Source: JAJCYL01 sp963664285
GTDB taxonomy: Bacteria > Bacteroidota > Bacteroidia > Cytophagales > Cyclobacteriaceae
Direction of reading: 5' to 3'
Length of the DNA stretch: 64,000 nucleotides
NCBI GenBank assembly: GCA_963664285.2
Contig: CAXXNX010000068.1
Location: 76,120 to 140,119 of the forward strand
The notes under the pieces were generated by a model. It made no database searches. It saw only the letters and a program-made list of their open reading frames with translations, and was not told the DNA's origin. This document shows positions 18,708-27,873 of this stretch, piece by piece. Both the position numbers and the translations under genes were made by a program. The stretch's first letter is position 1; the number at the start of each line of letters is the position of its first letter.

Positions 18708-19898
18708 ATGGAATTAATCCAGAGAATATACGACATGACCGCCATCGGGGACATTATTGCTGCCCCGGAGACTTTGGTAATGCTCTTTATAGCAGGTTTT
18801 ATGCTTTATCTGGGCATAGTTAAGAAATATGAACCGCTGCTCCTAGTGCCCATTGCTTTTGGGATGCTCCTTGCTAATTTCCCCGGGGGAAGCATGGGAG
18901 TAGTTAAAATAAGCGATGAGATAGAATTGCTTGAAATAGCAAGAGAGTATGGTATCATGAATTTCATTTACTATGCACTAATCAAAACCGGATTTCTTCC
19001 ACCGATTATTTTTATGGGTGTGGGCGCACTCACTGATTTTGGTCCCATGTTAAGAAACTTGAGATTGGCTTTTTTTGGTGCAGCAGCTCAAATTGGAATT
19101 TTCTCAGTCCTTCTTTCTGCAGTTGCTATTGGGTTCACCATGAAAGAGGCCGCTGCTTTAGGAATTATCGGTGGAGCTGACGGTCCCACAGCTATCTATA
19201 CCACAATTATACTCGCACCACATTTACTAGGTCCAATTGCCATTGCAGCCTATTCGTACATGGCATTGGTACCGGTAATTATACCCTTGGTTGTGAGGTT
19301 CACTATTACAGAAAAAGAGCTTCAGATCAATATGAAAAAACAGGACAAGCTTTATCCAAGTACCAGACCCATCAAAAATATAAATGCTTTGAAGATCCTT
19401 TTCCCCATAGTCATTGGAACAGTTGTTGGACTGCTGGTACCTTCCTCCGTCCCACTGGTTGGCATGCTAATGTTCGGCAATCTGGTTAAGGAAGTCGGAT
19501 CCATCACTGGCAGACTCCACATGGCGGCATCAGACACTATTATGAATGCAGCCACCGTTTTTCTGGGACTCTCAGTGGGCGCTACCATGACGGCCTATGC
19601 TTTTCTGAACACACAGACTATCTTAATCATTGTTGGTGGTTTCATTGCTTTTGCTATTTCAATTGCCGGCGGAATTTTTGCAGTTAAAACTTACAACTTA
19701 TTCGCCAAGAAAAAGATCAATCCGCTAATAGGCGCCACAGGACTAAGCGCAGTCCCTATGGCCTCAAGAGTGGCCAATGAAATTGCAATTAAGCACGATC
19801 CAAGTAATCATTTGCTTCAATATGCTATGGCTAGTAACATCTCTGGCGTCATCGGTTCTGCAGTTGCGGCAGGGGTATTAATTTCTTTTCTGAGTTAG
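18708..19898 (+). CDS. oadB: Na+-translocating decarboxylase beta subunit
   Basis: A 396-aa integral membrane protein with about nine to eleven hydrophobic segments that decarboxylates carboxybiotin and exports Na+. Family motifs are present: FMGVGALTDFGPML, GIIGGADGPTAIY (with the Na+-coordinating Asp) and NAATVFLGLSVGATM. I chose the ATG at 18708 (MELIQRIYDMTAI), because upstream in-frame residues come from the AT-rich spacer. With oadG and oadA it forms a complete pump, suited to a sodium-rich habitat. Confidence 0.93.
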   Translation: MELIQRIYDMTAIGDIIAAPETLVMLFIAGFMLYLGIVKKYEPLLLVPIAFGMLLANFPGGSMGVVKISDEIELLEIAREYGIMNFIYYALIKTGFLPPIIFMGVGALTDFGPMLRNLRLAFFGAAAQIGIFSVLLSAVAIGFTMKEAAALGIIGGADGPTAIYTTIILAPHLLGPIAIAAYSYMALVPVIIPLVVRFTITEKELQINMKKQDKLYPSTRPIKNINALKILFPIVIGTVVGLLVPSSVPLVGMLMFGNLVKEVGSITGRLHMAASDTIMNAATVFLGLSVGATMTAYAFLNTQTILIIVGGFIAFAISIAGGIFAVKTYNLFAKKKINPLIGATGLSAVPMASRVANEIAIKHDPSNHLLQYAMASNISGVIGSAVAAGVLISFLS

Positions 19899-19967
19899 GC
19901 GAAAGTTATTGGTTAATGCTTGTCCTTGAATTGTCTAACATTAGACTGAAGTGTAATTTGGACCTGA

Positions 19968-20486
19968 ATGGATCTCTATTTTAAGGCACTGCACATTATT
20001 TTCGTGGTAACCTGGTTTGCAGGTCTGTTTTATATAGTAAGACTTTTCGTTTATCAAACAGAAGCTTCAGAGAAAGAAGAGCCTGAAAAATCCATTTTAA
20101 CATCATATTTAAAAATTTGGTCTAAAAGGCTATGGTTTGGCATTACCTGGCCGTCAGCCGTGTTAGCCACTATTTTCGGGCTAGCATTAATTCATCCGTG
20201 GTTAGGGCAAAGCTGGTTGAATATAAAACTGGTCCTGGTGTTGGGTTTATGGATCTACCACTACATCATCCACTTTAGGTTTAAGGAGTTACAAAAAGAA
20301 ATATATCGTCATAGCGGTCAGAAAATGCGTGTACTCAATGAGATTGCTACCATCTTTTTGGTAAGTATCGTATTTCTTGTCGTTCTAAAAAATGTATTAA
20401 GCCTTATTTGGGCGCTTCTGGGATTGATTATATTCATAGTGGTTCTAATGAGCGCCATTAAAATTTACAAGAATTGGAGAGGATAA
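19968..20486 (+). CDS. hemJ: HemJ/CopD-like membrane protein, probable protoporphyrinogen oxidase
   Basis: A 172-aa membrane protein with four or five transmembrane segments. The opening ALHIIFVVTWFAGLFYIVRLFVY closely matches the HemJ family, including the conserved His near residue 9. HemJ oxidises protoporphyrinogen IX to protoporphyrin IX. The neighbours sco and cytochrome c begin 1 bp after its stop and suggest a respiratory context. The last third extends with extra hydrophobic residues beyond the usual length. Confidence 0.75.
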   Translation: MDLYFKALHIIFVVTWFAGLFYIVRLFVYQTEASEKEEPEKSILTSYLKIWSKRLWFGITWPSAVLATIFGLALIHPWLGQSWLNIKLVLVLGLWIYHYIIHFRFKELQKEIYRHSGQKMRVLNEIATIFLVSIVFLVVLKNVLSLIWALLGLIIFIVVLMSAIKIYKNWRG

Positions 20487-20487
20487 A

Positions 20488-21129
20488 ATGAGACTACATA
20501 ATATTTTAATTGGGGCTCTGATAGCTTTTATTGCAGCTTGTACAGCCAATATGGGAAAACTACCGGTAATGGGCAGAGCTCAGTTGATTGAACATGAGGT
20601 TGATGGCAAAACTGTAATTGATACCATTCCTCATACCATTGCTAACTTTAAATTCCTTAATCAGGACAGTTCGTGGGTGAATAATGATACCTTCAATGAC
20701 AAAATTTATGTGGCAGATTTCTTTTTTACATCATGTCCATCGATTTGTCCAATTATGAAATCACAGCTAATAAGGATCTATAAAGAATTTGAAAATGAGG
20801 ACGATCTTCGGTTGGTTTCCTATTCAATTGATCCGGAATACGATACGGTAGCTGTTCTGCGTGAATATGCTAAGAGACTGGGTGTATCCAGTGATCGATG
20901 GCATTTCCTCACAGGCCCACAAGATGATATTTACGAGTTGGGAGAGACCAGTTATATGGTAACTGCTGCTGAAGATGACTCCGCTCCCGGTGGTTTTTTA
21001 CACAGTGGCGCTTTTCTCCTGGTGGATAAAGAAAGAAGAGTACGAGGAGTGTACGATGGAACTGAGCAGGAACAGGTCAATACATTAATGGATGATATTC
21101 GATTACTCCTCGATGAATATTCCGAATAA
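20488..21129 (+). CDS. SCO1/SenC-family copper chaperone lipoprotein
   Basis: A 213-aa protein with a lipobox ending at Cys18 (AFIAAC), so it is anchored on the outer face of a membrane. The thioredoxin-like core has the copper-binding CxxxC at Cys83/Cys87 (SCPSICP) and the third ligand His172 (GGFLHSGAF). It delivers copper to cytochrome oxidase CuA or acts as a thiol reductase there. Only 1 bp lies between it and hemJ, and it overlaps the cytochrome gene. Confidence 0.93.
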   Translation: MRLHNILIGALIAFIAACTANMGKLPVMGRAQLIEHEVDGKTVIDTIPHTIANFKFLNQDSSWVNNDTFNDKIYVADFFFTSCPSICPIMKSQLIRIYKEFENEDDLRLVSYSIDPEYDTVAVLREYAKRLGVSSDRWHFLTGPQDDIYELGETSYMVTAAEDDSAPGGFLHSGAFLLVDKERRVRGVYDGTEQEQVNTLMDDIRLLLDEYSE

Positions 21130-21604
21130 TCGTAGCCTGAGTCTTTTATCACTGCTATTCTTTAGTTGCAGCATTTTCTTTGATTGTTCGCAAAATAAGA
21201 AGGCACCGAATGAATTTGTTGAAGTGATGGATCAACGAACTAAAACCCGTTTTAGGCAGTACATGATCCTGGGAAAACGGTTATACCTGCAACACTGTGC
21301 CAATTGTCACGGTGAAAGTGGTGAGGGTTTGGAGAAGTTAATCCCGCCATTAGCGGAATCGGATTATTTAATGGCTGAAATTGACAGATCTGTTTGTCAA
21401 ATAAGGTATGGGGTGAATGGAGAAATTGTGGTAAACGGGACACTTTATAACCAGGAAATGCCGGCCAACCAAGAACTAAGAGTACTCGAGATAGCAGAAA
21501 TAGTGACTTTTATTACCAATTCCTGGGGCAATGAAAGGGGGCTGATTTCAGCTAGACAGGTGGAAGAATTTATGAGTCATTGCCTGCAGGACGCTACCTT
21601 TTAG
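21113..21604 (+). CDS. Small c-type cytochrome lipoprotein
   Basis: A 163-aa protein. A signal with possible lipobox Cys25 (IFFDCS) is followed by one heme-binding motif CANCH (residues 62-66) and a probable axial Met116 (NQEMPAN), so it is a mono-heme class I cytochrome. I chose the ATG at 21113 inside the sco gene; the 17-bp overlap suggests translational coupling. It may serve as an electron donor or as part of an oxidase. Confidence 0.88.
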   Translation: MNIPNNRSLSLLSLLFFSCSIFFDCSQNKKAPNEFVEVMDQRTKTRFRQYMILGKRLYLQHCANCHGESGEGLEKLIPPLAESDYLMAEIDRSVCQIRYGVNGEIVVNGTLYNQEMPANQELRVLEIAEIVTFITNSWGNERGLISARQVEEFMSHCLQDATF

Positions 21605-21892
21605 TAAAAGAATTCTTTCAAACGTATTAATACACCTTCCAAGAATCTGAATCCCTGAGCATTATATTGATCATTGTTGTCATATACGGTCCAGTTAGAG
21701 ATTTCACAAAAATCGGTAGTATTCACTATATTTGAACAATCAGACCTCTTTGAGCAAATTCTTGCTCAAGTAATTATTATCGGTTTATAACTGATGATAA
21801 TTTCCAGCAGCTATTGGAAGTGTATTTATAACTAGAAATTGGGCAAAATTATGGCAATCTCTGTGCAATTGAATTCTGTTTTTTACAAGATT
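21605..21892. other. Intergenic region with one short hairpin
   Basis: No gene is supported here. A perfect 8-bp stem with a 4-nt loop (TTGAGCAA 21750-21757 / TTGCTCAA 21762-21769) lies mid-region. It lacks a T-run and might be an mRNA or operator structure. Confidence 0.45.
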
Positions 21893-23211
21893 ATGTCAAG
21901 ATCTTTTCTGTTCATTATTTTACTCACCAGCTCGGTGTCGCTCTCATGGTCACAGACCACTTTTACCTCTACTCAGGCCAGCGATTGGGACAATTGTCTC
22001 ACATGGGGTTTTGGAGGTGGCTGTACATCAACTGCAGGCACAACTTACCCGGCAAGAGCGGACAATGCGATTTTGAATCATCAGGTGACTATAAATGCAA
22101 CAAATGATAATGGATCCGCTGGTACCACTGCAAACATCCTTGGATATGCACCGAGCGGTACTGGTGGGGGCTTCGGATCAGCTGCAGACAATACTGCTTT
22201 TTATCACACAGGCACTATCACTGTCAACAGCGGAGGAACTTTTCTTATGAGTATCAATAGTCCTGTGCTTGTGGAAGGAGATTTTCTAGTAGCTGGAGGA
22301 ACAATTGACATTTCAGGTGGTAATAATGCCGACTTTATGGTCGCAGGTAGATTCAATATAACAGGTAGTTCTACATGGACAGACAGCGATGACTTCTTTA
22401 TACTCGGTAAATCCGGTCAAGCAGCAGAAGTCAATATCGATATCACTTTTGATGTTGCTGACGATATCAAACTGGTGACTACTTTCCCGCTCCTTTGCGG
22501 TACCGGGGGTGCCATAGGTGCTGATGAACTGAATTTACTTGAAGGAGCTACCCTTGCACAAATCTGTGATACGTTTACCGTAATGGGAGCCTGCTGTGGG
22601 TGTTGTGGTACGACGGGCACGGGTCCAACACCATTATTTACTCCTTTACCGGTAGAGTTTATTTTCTTCTCAGCCAAATACCAAAACGGCACCGTTCTTT
22701 TGAAATGGGCAACAGCCACGGAAATTACCAATAGTCATTTTGAAATTGAGCGTTCTCTTGATGCACAGACGTTTGAAATAATCGGATTTATGCAGGGGCA
22801 GGCGATTCTAAAAAACGCATTAATTATCAATATATCGATCAGGAGACACAAAATCTTAGGAGTGAAACTATCTATTACAGGCTAAAACAAGTCGATTTTG
22901 ATGGCAAGTTTGAATATTCAAAGACCGTGATCGCCAGTATTGAAGATTACAAGCTTTTCAAGCTGGTTGTGCGATCAAATCCCTTTTTCGAATCTCTTAC
23001 TCTTACTCTGAACTCCACTTATGATGAAGAAGTAACGGTAAGCATTTATGACATCAATGGGCGTAAAGTATATGAGGAAACAAGGTTAATTTTTGAAGGC
23101 AGAAATGATCTCGATATTGAAAATCTTGAAAGTCCCATTGCAGGAACCTATTTATTGAGTTTACGTGGCCGTACGATCTATCTAAACGAGAGATTACTCA
23201 AGACTCAATAG
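21893..23211 (+). pseudogene. Secreted protein with T9SS-type C-terminal domain, frameshifted
   Basis: The signal peptide is SFLFIILLTSSVSLSWSQ. A Gly/Thr-rich beta region follows to about residue 240, with a Cys cluster (ACCGCCG). Then comes a region typical of T9SS cargo (LPVEFIFFSAKYQNGTVLLKW). Near 22795-22810 the frame shifts by one; the other frame continues with YYRLKQVDFDGKFEYSK and a C-terminal sorting-like domain (SIYDINGRKVYEE, ..GTYLLSLRG). Rejoined it is one protein of about 440 aa. I chose the ATG at 21893 before the signal; an upstream ATG is possible. The lesion may be a true mutation or a sequencing indel in the G4/A6 stretch. Confidence 0.75.
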
Positions 23212-23291
23212 TACTCATTTAAATATTTCAATTTTTTTTATCATTATTTTAAGGGTAGTCATCGGTTTTATTGTCCTAAACATACAGGTCA

Positions 23292-23384
23292 ATGAATAAA
23301 AAGATGAATAATGGACTAAAAGATCGGGTAGTTACCTTTTTACTTCTCCTGTTTGTAATACTGCTAACCTTCTGGATTGGATAA
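23292..23384 (+). CDS. Possible 30-aa single-pass membrane peptide
   Basis: ATG to TAA encodes 30 residues: a charged start (MNKKMNNGLKDR) and one hydrophobic stretch (VVTFLLLLFVILLTFW). It is convergent with the amidase and ends 5 bp from its stop. There is no recognised family, and the ribosome site is not distinct. It may equally be non-coding. Confidence 0.3.
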   Translation: MNKKMNNGLKDRVVTFLLLLFVILLTFWIG

Positions 23385-23389
23385 CCAAT

Positions 23390-24988
23390 TCAGGGCCTAA
23401 ACAGGGGCGGATGTAATTCATCAAATTCCGTCGCTTCCTGGTATAATCTTGCTACTGCCAAGATTGTAGCTTCATCAAACAAATTTCCAAGAAAACTGAT
23501 ACTGGTTGGGCTTCCGTTACCATTAAAACCATTGGGAACCACAACCACCGGGTGCCCGGTTAGATTGGTAAACTGAAGCTGATCACCACCAAAAGTTGGG
23601 GTTACGATAACATCAAATTCACTAAATCGTTTATGTAGTTCTTGTATTAACTCGTAACGCACACGATTGGCATTGATATATTCTACAGCGGGCACAAGCC
23701 TCGATTGTCTGAAAACGTTAGGCCAAGCTCGTTGTATTTGACGTACCATAAGCGAGTCGCGGTTAGATCTGGTCAACTCGTCAAAGGCAGCCGCTGCTTC
23801 AGCTGATAATATGATACCGAATGCATTGAGTGGCAAATCATCCGGCAGACTAACAGGCTCCAGTTTGGCACCTATTGATTTGAGCACATCCAGGCTGGTA
23901 CTGTCCTGAGCCTTATTCGCATAATCAGCCTCAAAAAGGTCCTTAATATATCCCACCTTAAGATCGCTTAAGGTGCTAATCGGCTGGTAATTGAAGGCCG
24001 CCTCTTTCACCGCTTGGTCAATGCCATCAGTACCCCTGATAGACTCTAAAACCAGAGCAGCATCCAATGCCGATCTGCAGATAGGACCGATCTTATCCAT
24101 ACTCCAACTGAGGTTCATACCTCCGGTACGACTTACTCGACCGAATGTGGGACGCAATCCTGTTGTGCCACATCTAGTTGAAGGTGATACGATAGATCCT
24201 AGGGTTTCTGTACCGATAGCAAATGCAACTAAACCGGCAGATGTGGCCGATGCCGGTCCCGCTGAAGAACCACTAGATCCTTGCGCTAAATTCCACGGAT
24301 TTTTGGTCACTCCACCATACCAGACGTCTCCCCAAGCCAATGCTCCCATAGTGAGTTTAGCTACCAAAACAGCACCAGCCTCTTCCAGTTTTTTGACTAC
24401 CGCGGCATTCTGATCAATGATCTGGTCTTTGTAGGGTTCCGCTCCCCATGTCGTTTTATAACCTTTTACAGCCAATAGGTCCTTTGCCCCATAAGGAATG
24501 CCATGCAAAGGTCCCCGATAGTTACCGGAAGCAATTTCTTCATCTGCCTGCTTCGCCTGTTTTAAAGCCAATTCCTCCGTTAGAGTTATCACACACTGCA
24601 GTGTGTCTCCATATCTTTTAAGTCTATTCAGATAAATTTCGGTTAGTTGCATAGAGGTAACCCTACGCTCTTTGATCAACGTCGACAAATCAGCCACTGT
24701 GTAGAACGCCAACTCCTCCTGGTTTTCGGGAAGCTCAACATCAGATTTCAGGCCCCAATTTATTTTCTGCTCGTTAGTGTTTATCTCAAATCCCAGTGGT
24801 ATTTGATTGAACTGTATTGCCGGTGGAGTTGAGTTAGCAATGGGATATTGATGCAATGCCTGATAGGCCTTTAGGTTCTCATTCAATCCGTTTTTCATAA
24901 GTCCCCGTTCGGTCTCATCAAAACCAAGGTCAAACAGTTCTTCTGCTGATCGAGTATCCTGAGCGGTTACCTCATTTGACCACAGCAT
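23390..24988 (-). CDS. Amidase-signature family enzyme with truncated signal peptide
   Basis: The 532-aa visible frame has the Ser-cisSer-Lys triad region: Lys in GAKDLLAVKG, the Ser-rich QGSSGSSAGPASA and GSIVSPS. It hydrolyses amide bonds; the substrate is not known. The frame stays open upstream of the ATG (reading KSIGIITWLSIT before MLWSNEVTAQD). That looks like the hydrophobic part of a signal peptide whose original start was lost when an IS1380-type element entered a TTAA at 25023-25026. Inside the IS the frame meets TGA before any start, so the product now probably begins at 24988 without a full signal. Confidence 0.85.
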   Translation of the reverse strand: MLWSNEVTAQDTRSAEELFDLGFDETERGLMKNGLNENLKAYQALHQYPIANSTPPAIQFNQIPLGFEINTNEQKINWGLKSDVELPENQEELAFYTVADLSTLIKERRVTSMQLTEIYLNRLKRYGDTLQCVITLTEELALKQAKQADEEIASGNYRGPLHGIPYGAKDLLAVKGYKTTWGAEPYKDQIIDQNAAVVKKLEEAGAVLVAKLTMGALAWGDVWYGGVTKNPWNLAQGSSGSSAGPASATSAGLVAFAIGTETLGSIVSPSTRCGTTGLRPTFGRVSRTGGMNLSWSMDKIGPICRSALDAALVLESIRGTDGIDQAVKEAAFNYQPISTLSDLKVGYIKDLFEADYANKAQDSTSLDVLKSIGAKLEPVSLPDDLPLNAFGIILSAEAAAAFDELTRSNRDSLMVRQIQRAWPNVFRQSRLVPAVEYINANRVRYELIQELHKRFSEFDVIVTPTFGGDQLQFTNLTGHPVVVVPNGFNGNGSPTSISFLGNLFDEATILAVARLYQEATEFDELHPPLFRP

Positions 24989-25111
24989 GGTAATAGACAG
25001 CCAAGTGATAATACCTATAGATTTAACCCGAAAAATTCATAGTAGACAATAAAAAACAGGCATAAATTGCTTATATTGAGATAGTTAGACAGCAAAATAA
25101 GCAATTAATTT

Positions 25112-26008
25112 ATGCCTGAATATAAGGAAAAAGATACCGTATTTTATCGAGGAAAACAAGCTTTTAAATTTGATTTTTCATCCATCAGCGAAAGCTCAGA
25201 CGGAGCGCATATCTGTTAAGTGAAAAATTGAGAAAGATGTCAAAAAAGCTTACGCACTGATTCCTGACTATCGAAACCCCTTTTTGATCGAATACAGGTA
25301 TGAAGAAATGCTTCGCCAACGGGTGTTTTTAATGATGCAGGGCTATCAGGATTGCAATGACGAACAAAAACTCCGAGAGGATCCGGTGATCCGTAAAGTA
25401 CTAGATAGCGGATTATGTTCCCAGCCTACGTCTAAGTCGATTTCAGGCCGATCGGAGTCTGATCTACCAGATGAGTCAATGGTTTGTAGACCGTTCATGT
25501 AGAGGTAGTTGAAAGAGAAGACTGGTCAAATCATCATTGATGTAGATGGTACCGATGACCCTACTCATGGATCCCAACAACTCAGTTCGTCATCAATGGC
25601 TATTATGGACAGACTATGTACCATGAGTTGTTCTTTCACGGGAACACCCAGGTCATTTTACCAGTACTACGATCCGGGCAATTGTCACTCCAACAAGATG
25701 GTTTGTGAGTCCTTATTGAAAAGGATTGATCAGCCATCAGGGAAAGAAAACTGCCCTCAGTAAAATGTCTTACTTCGAGCGGATGAGTGGCTTTACCAGG
25801 ATGCATCTTTTTATCGGATATGTAAGCAGTTTGACCTTCAATTTTGTTTAGGTATTAGTAGTAATGAAGTTACAAACAACTTTTACCAAACAGATCTAAA
25901 TCATTGAAGTAAAAAAGGAATATGCTTCAAAAATCGATCAAACATCAAGAGTTTGTAGAGCCCGTTTACTTATCCAGGCGAAAAGCTGGTATCGTTCTGA
26001 ACAGCTGT
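25112..26008 (+). pseudogene. Degraded IS1380-type transposase
   Basis: Fragments in all three frames match the copy C transposase (for example EEMLRQRVFLMMQGYQDCND, and TGQIIIDVDGTDDPTHG). The indels are scattered throughout and not only at homopolymers, which is unlike every other IS copy in the window. Confidence 0.75.
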
Positions 26009-26498
26009 ACCCCAGATCATTAACAAAAGGGAACGATTGGGAGATATAGAAGTCGATTTAATGATGGGTAAAAACCTCAAAGGCTCTTTGTTGGTGATGA
26101 CAGACCGAGCAAGTCTTTTTACCAGAATCAGAAAGATGCACAGTAAAAATGCCGATCAAATGGCCGAAGCTATTGTGGAGGAACTCTCTCAGGATAAACA
26201 CAAACTGGAAACACTCACTTTTGATAATGATATGGCATTTTCTAAACATGAGTTGATTGCTCAATCCCTTGATGTGGATGCCTATTTCACTCGTCCCTAT
26301 ACTAGTCAGGATAAAGGGACAGTTGAAAATAGGATTGGGGTAATCAGAAGGTTTTATCCTAAGAAAACAGATATTAGATTTGTTACAGAGGAGCAAATCA
26401 AAGTTGTTGAAAACAAAATCAATGAACGCCCTGTTAGAAAATTTAATTACCTAAACGCAAAGCAAGTGCTACAAAGGAAAATTGCACTTATTACTTGA
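26009..26498 (+). pseudogene. IS30 transposase, 3' fragment
   Basis: An intact frame for the last 150 or so residues (GDIEVDLMMGKN onward, with one His-to-Leu change) including all DDE residues but no DNA-binding N-terminus. It is not expected to transpose. Confidence 0.85.
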
Positions 26499-26680
26499 AC
26501 TTACAAAAGGCAAAACAAATAATTAATAGAATTCTATTAGTGGTACCCAACAGTGGGCTCCAATCGTCGATTATTTAGGTCAAAGGGTCTGATTTATTAG
26601 CCCATTTATCAAATAGTTTAGTTTGTTCGAAACAATAATCGAATTTTGCCTTTTAATAAGGTGTATTTGATCAGATTAGA

Positions 26681-27838
26681 ATGAAAAGATTTATAATATC
26701 TACAATCGCCTTCCTGGTTATTGTGGGTGGAGGTTATTTATTTATGAGTTTCCTGGCCTCACAGAAGGAAGCTCCACCGGAAAGACCTAAACCAGAGGTG
26801 GTCAATTATGTTAAAGCAATCGAATTTATGCCTGGTGATATTGAAACTGAAATAGAAGCCTACGGACGGGTCGGTTCTTTACAGAAGCTCAATCTGACTG
26901 CTGAAGTGGGGGGACGACTGCTGGCGGGAAGAATGCCTTTTAAAGAAGGGCAGAACTTCACACGTGGGCAATTATTATGCAAAATCCATGATACTGAACA
27001 GCAGTTGTCTTTGCAAGCCAGAAAAAGTACGTTTCTTAATCTTTTGGCCTCAATTCTGCCTGATCTTCGTATTGACTTCTCAGACAGGTATCCAGAATGG
27101 CAGGCGTATTTTAATGCCATCGACCTGGAGAAGAATTTGCCCGAAATACCTAAAATGGAAAGTTCAAAGGAAAAAACTTTTCTTGCTACCAAGAGCATCC
27201 TGAGTGAATTCTATAATATCAGAAGTCTCGAAGAGAACCTCCGGAAATATAAGGTCTATGCACCCTATAATGGGACCATTTCACAGGTAAATGTAGAGGT
27301 CGGATCGATTGTGAATCCGGGAACACTGATCGGTAGCATAATCCGAACTGATCGGCTTGAACTGGTAATCCCGGTAGAGTTAAGAGATATTTCCTTTGTA
27401 GAATCAGGAAAAAGAGTTGAAATAGAGGGTCAGAATGACAAGAAATGGAGGGGGCAGGTAGTGCGAATTGCTGGCCTTGTGGACCCAAATACACAGTCTG
27501 TAAATGTTTTTATAGCAATTGAGAATTCAATAAGAGGTGAAATTTATGATGGCCTATACTTAAAAGCGAAAATACCGGGTAAGGTAGTTAAAGACGCCAT
27601 GTCAATACCAAGAAGTATTATTCGTAATAAAGATGAAGTCTTTATTGTCGAGGGCGGTTTACTTAAGACCAGAAAGATCATCATTCAAAAGGTTAGTGAC
27701 GATAATGCCATAGTTAGCGGACTTAATGCTGGGGATTTGTTGGTTATCGATGCACCAGCCAATGCCTCAAACAATATGAAGGTGACTATCACCGAACAAG
27801 GCACCTTGGAAGAAGTTCCTACCAGGAGACAATTGTAG
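26681..27838 (+). CDS. RND efflux periplasmic adaptor (HlyD/AcrA type)
   Basis: A 385-aa membrane-fusion protein linking the inner-membrane pump to the outer-membrane channel. An N-terminal membrane segment (FIISTIAFLVIVGGGYLFM) is followed by a lipoyl half (LNLTAEVGGRLLAGRMPFKEG), an alpha hairpin and the second lipoyl half (VYAPYNGTISQVNVEVGSIV), then the beta-barrel domain. The second gene follows after 35 bp and the TolC gene after that, so this is a three-gene efflux operon. Confidence 0.92.
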   Translation: MKRFIISTIAFLVIVGGGYLFMSFLASQKEAPPERPKPEVVNYVKAIEFMPGDIETEIEAYGRVGSLQKLNLTAEVGGRLLAGRMPFKEGQNFTRGQLLCKIHDTEQQLSLQARKSTFLNLLASILPDLRIDFSDRYPEWQAYFNAIDLEKNLPEIPKMESSKEKTFLATKSILSEFYNIRSLEENLRKYKVYAPYNGTISQVNVEVGSIVNPGTLIGSIIRTDRLELVIPVELRDISFVESGKRVEIEGQNDKKWRGQVVRIAGLVDPNTQSVNVFIAIENSIRGEIYDGLYLKAKIPGKVVKDAMSIPRSIIRNKDEVFIVEGGLLKTRKIIIQKVSDDNAIVSGLNAGDLLVIDAPANASNNMKVTITEQGTLEEVPTRRQL

Positions 27839-27873
27839 ATAACACTGATCACAAAACTGAAAAGAATAATACC

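Larger units (their letters stand above)
25027..26505 (+). mobile_element. IS1380/IS30 mosaic remnant
   Basis: It starts as an IS1380-type left end after TTAA (25023-25026). To about 26008 it follows copy C, but with dozens of 1-4 base indels and substitutions. It then switches within CCCAGATCATTAAC to an almost clean 3' half of IS30, ending in CTTACA at 26505. A 26-base patch identical to IS30 (25726-25751) sits inside the IS1380 part. The right flank shows no confirmed duplication. This is a recombination remnant or an assembly-consensus chimera. Confidence 0.75.

Noticed and set aside
12521..25030. Shared AGATTTAA flank of IS1380 copies A and B as evidence for a duplicated locus
   Set aside because: Similarity stops after about ten bases and both flanks make sense for their own genes; TTAA preference in AT-rich DNA explains it.
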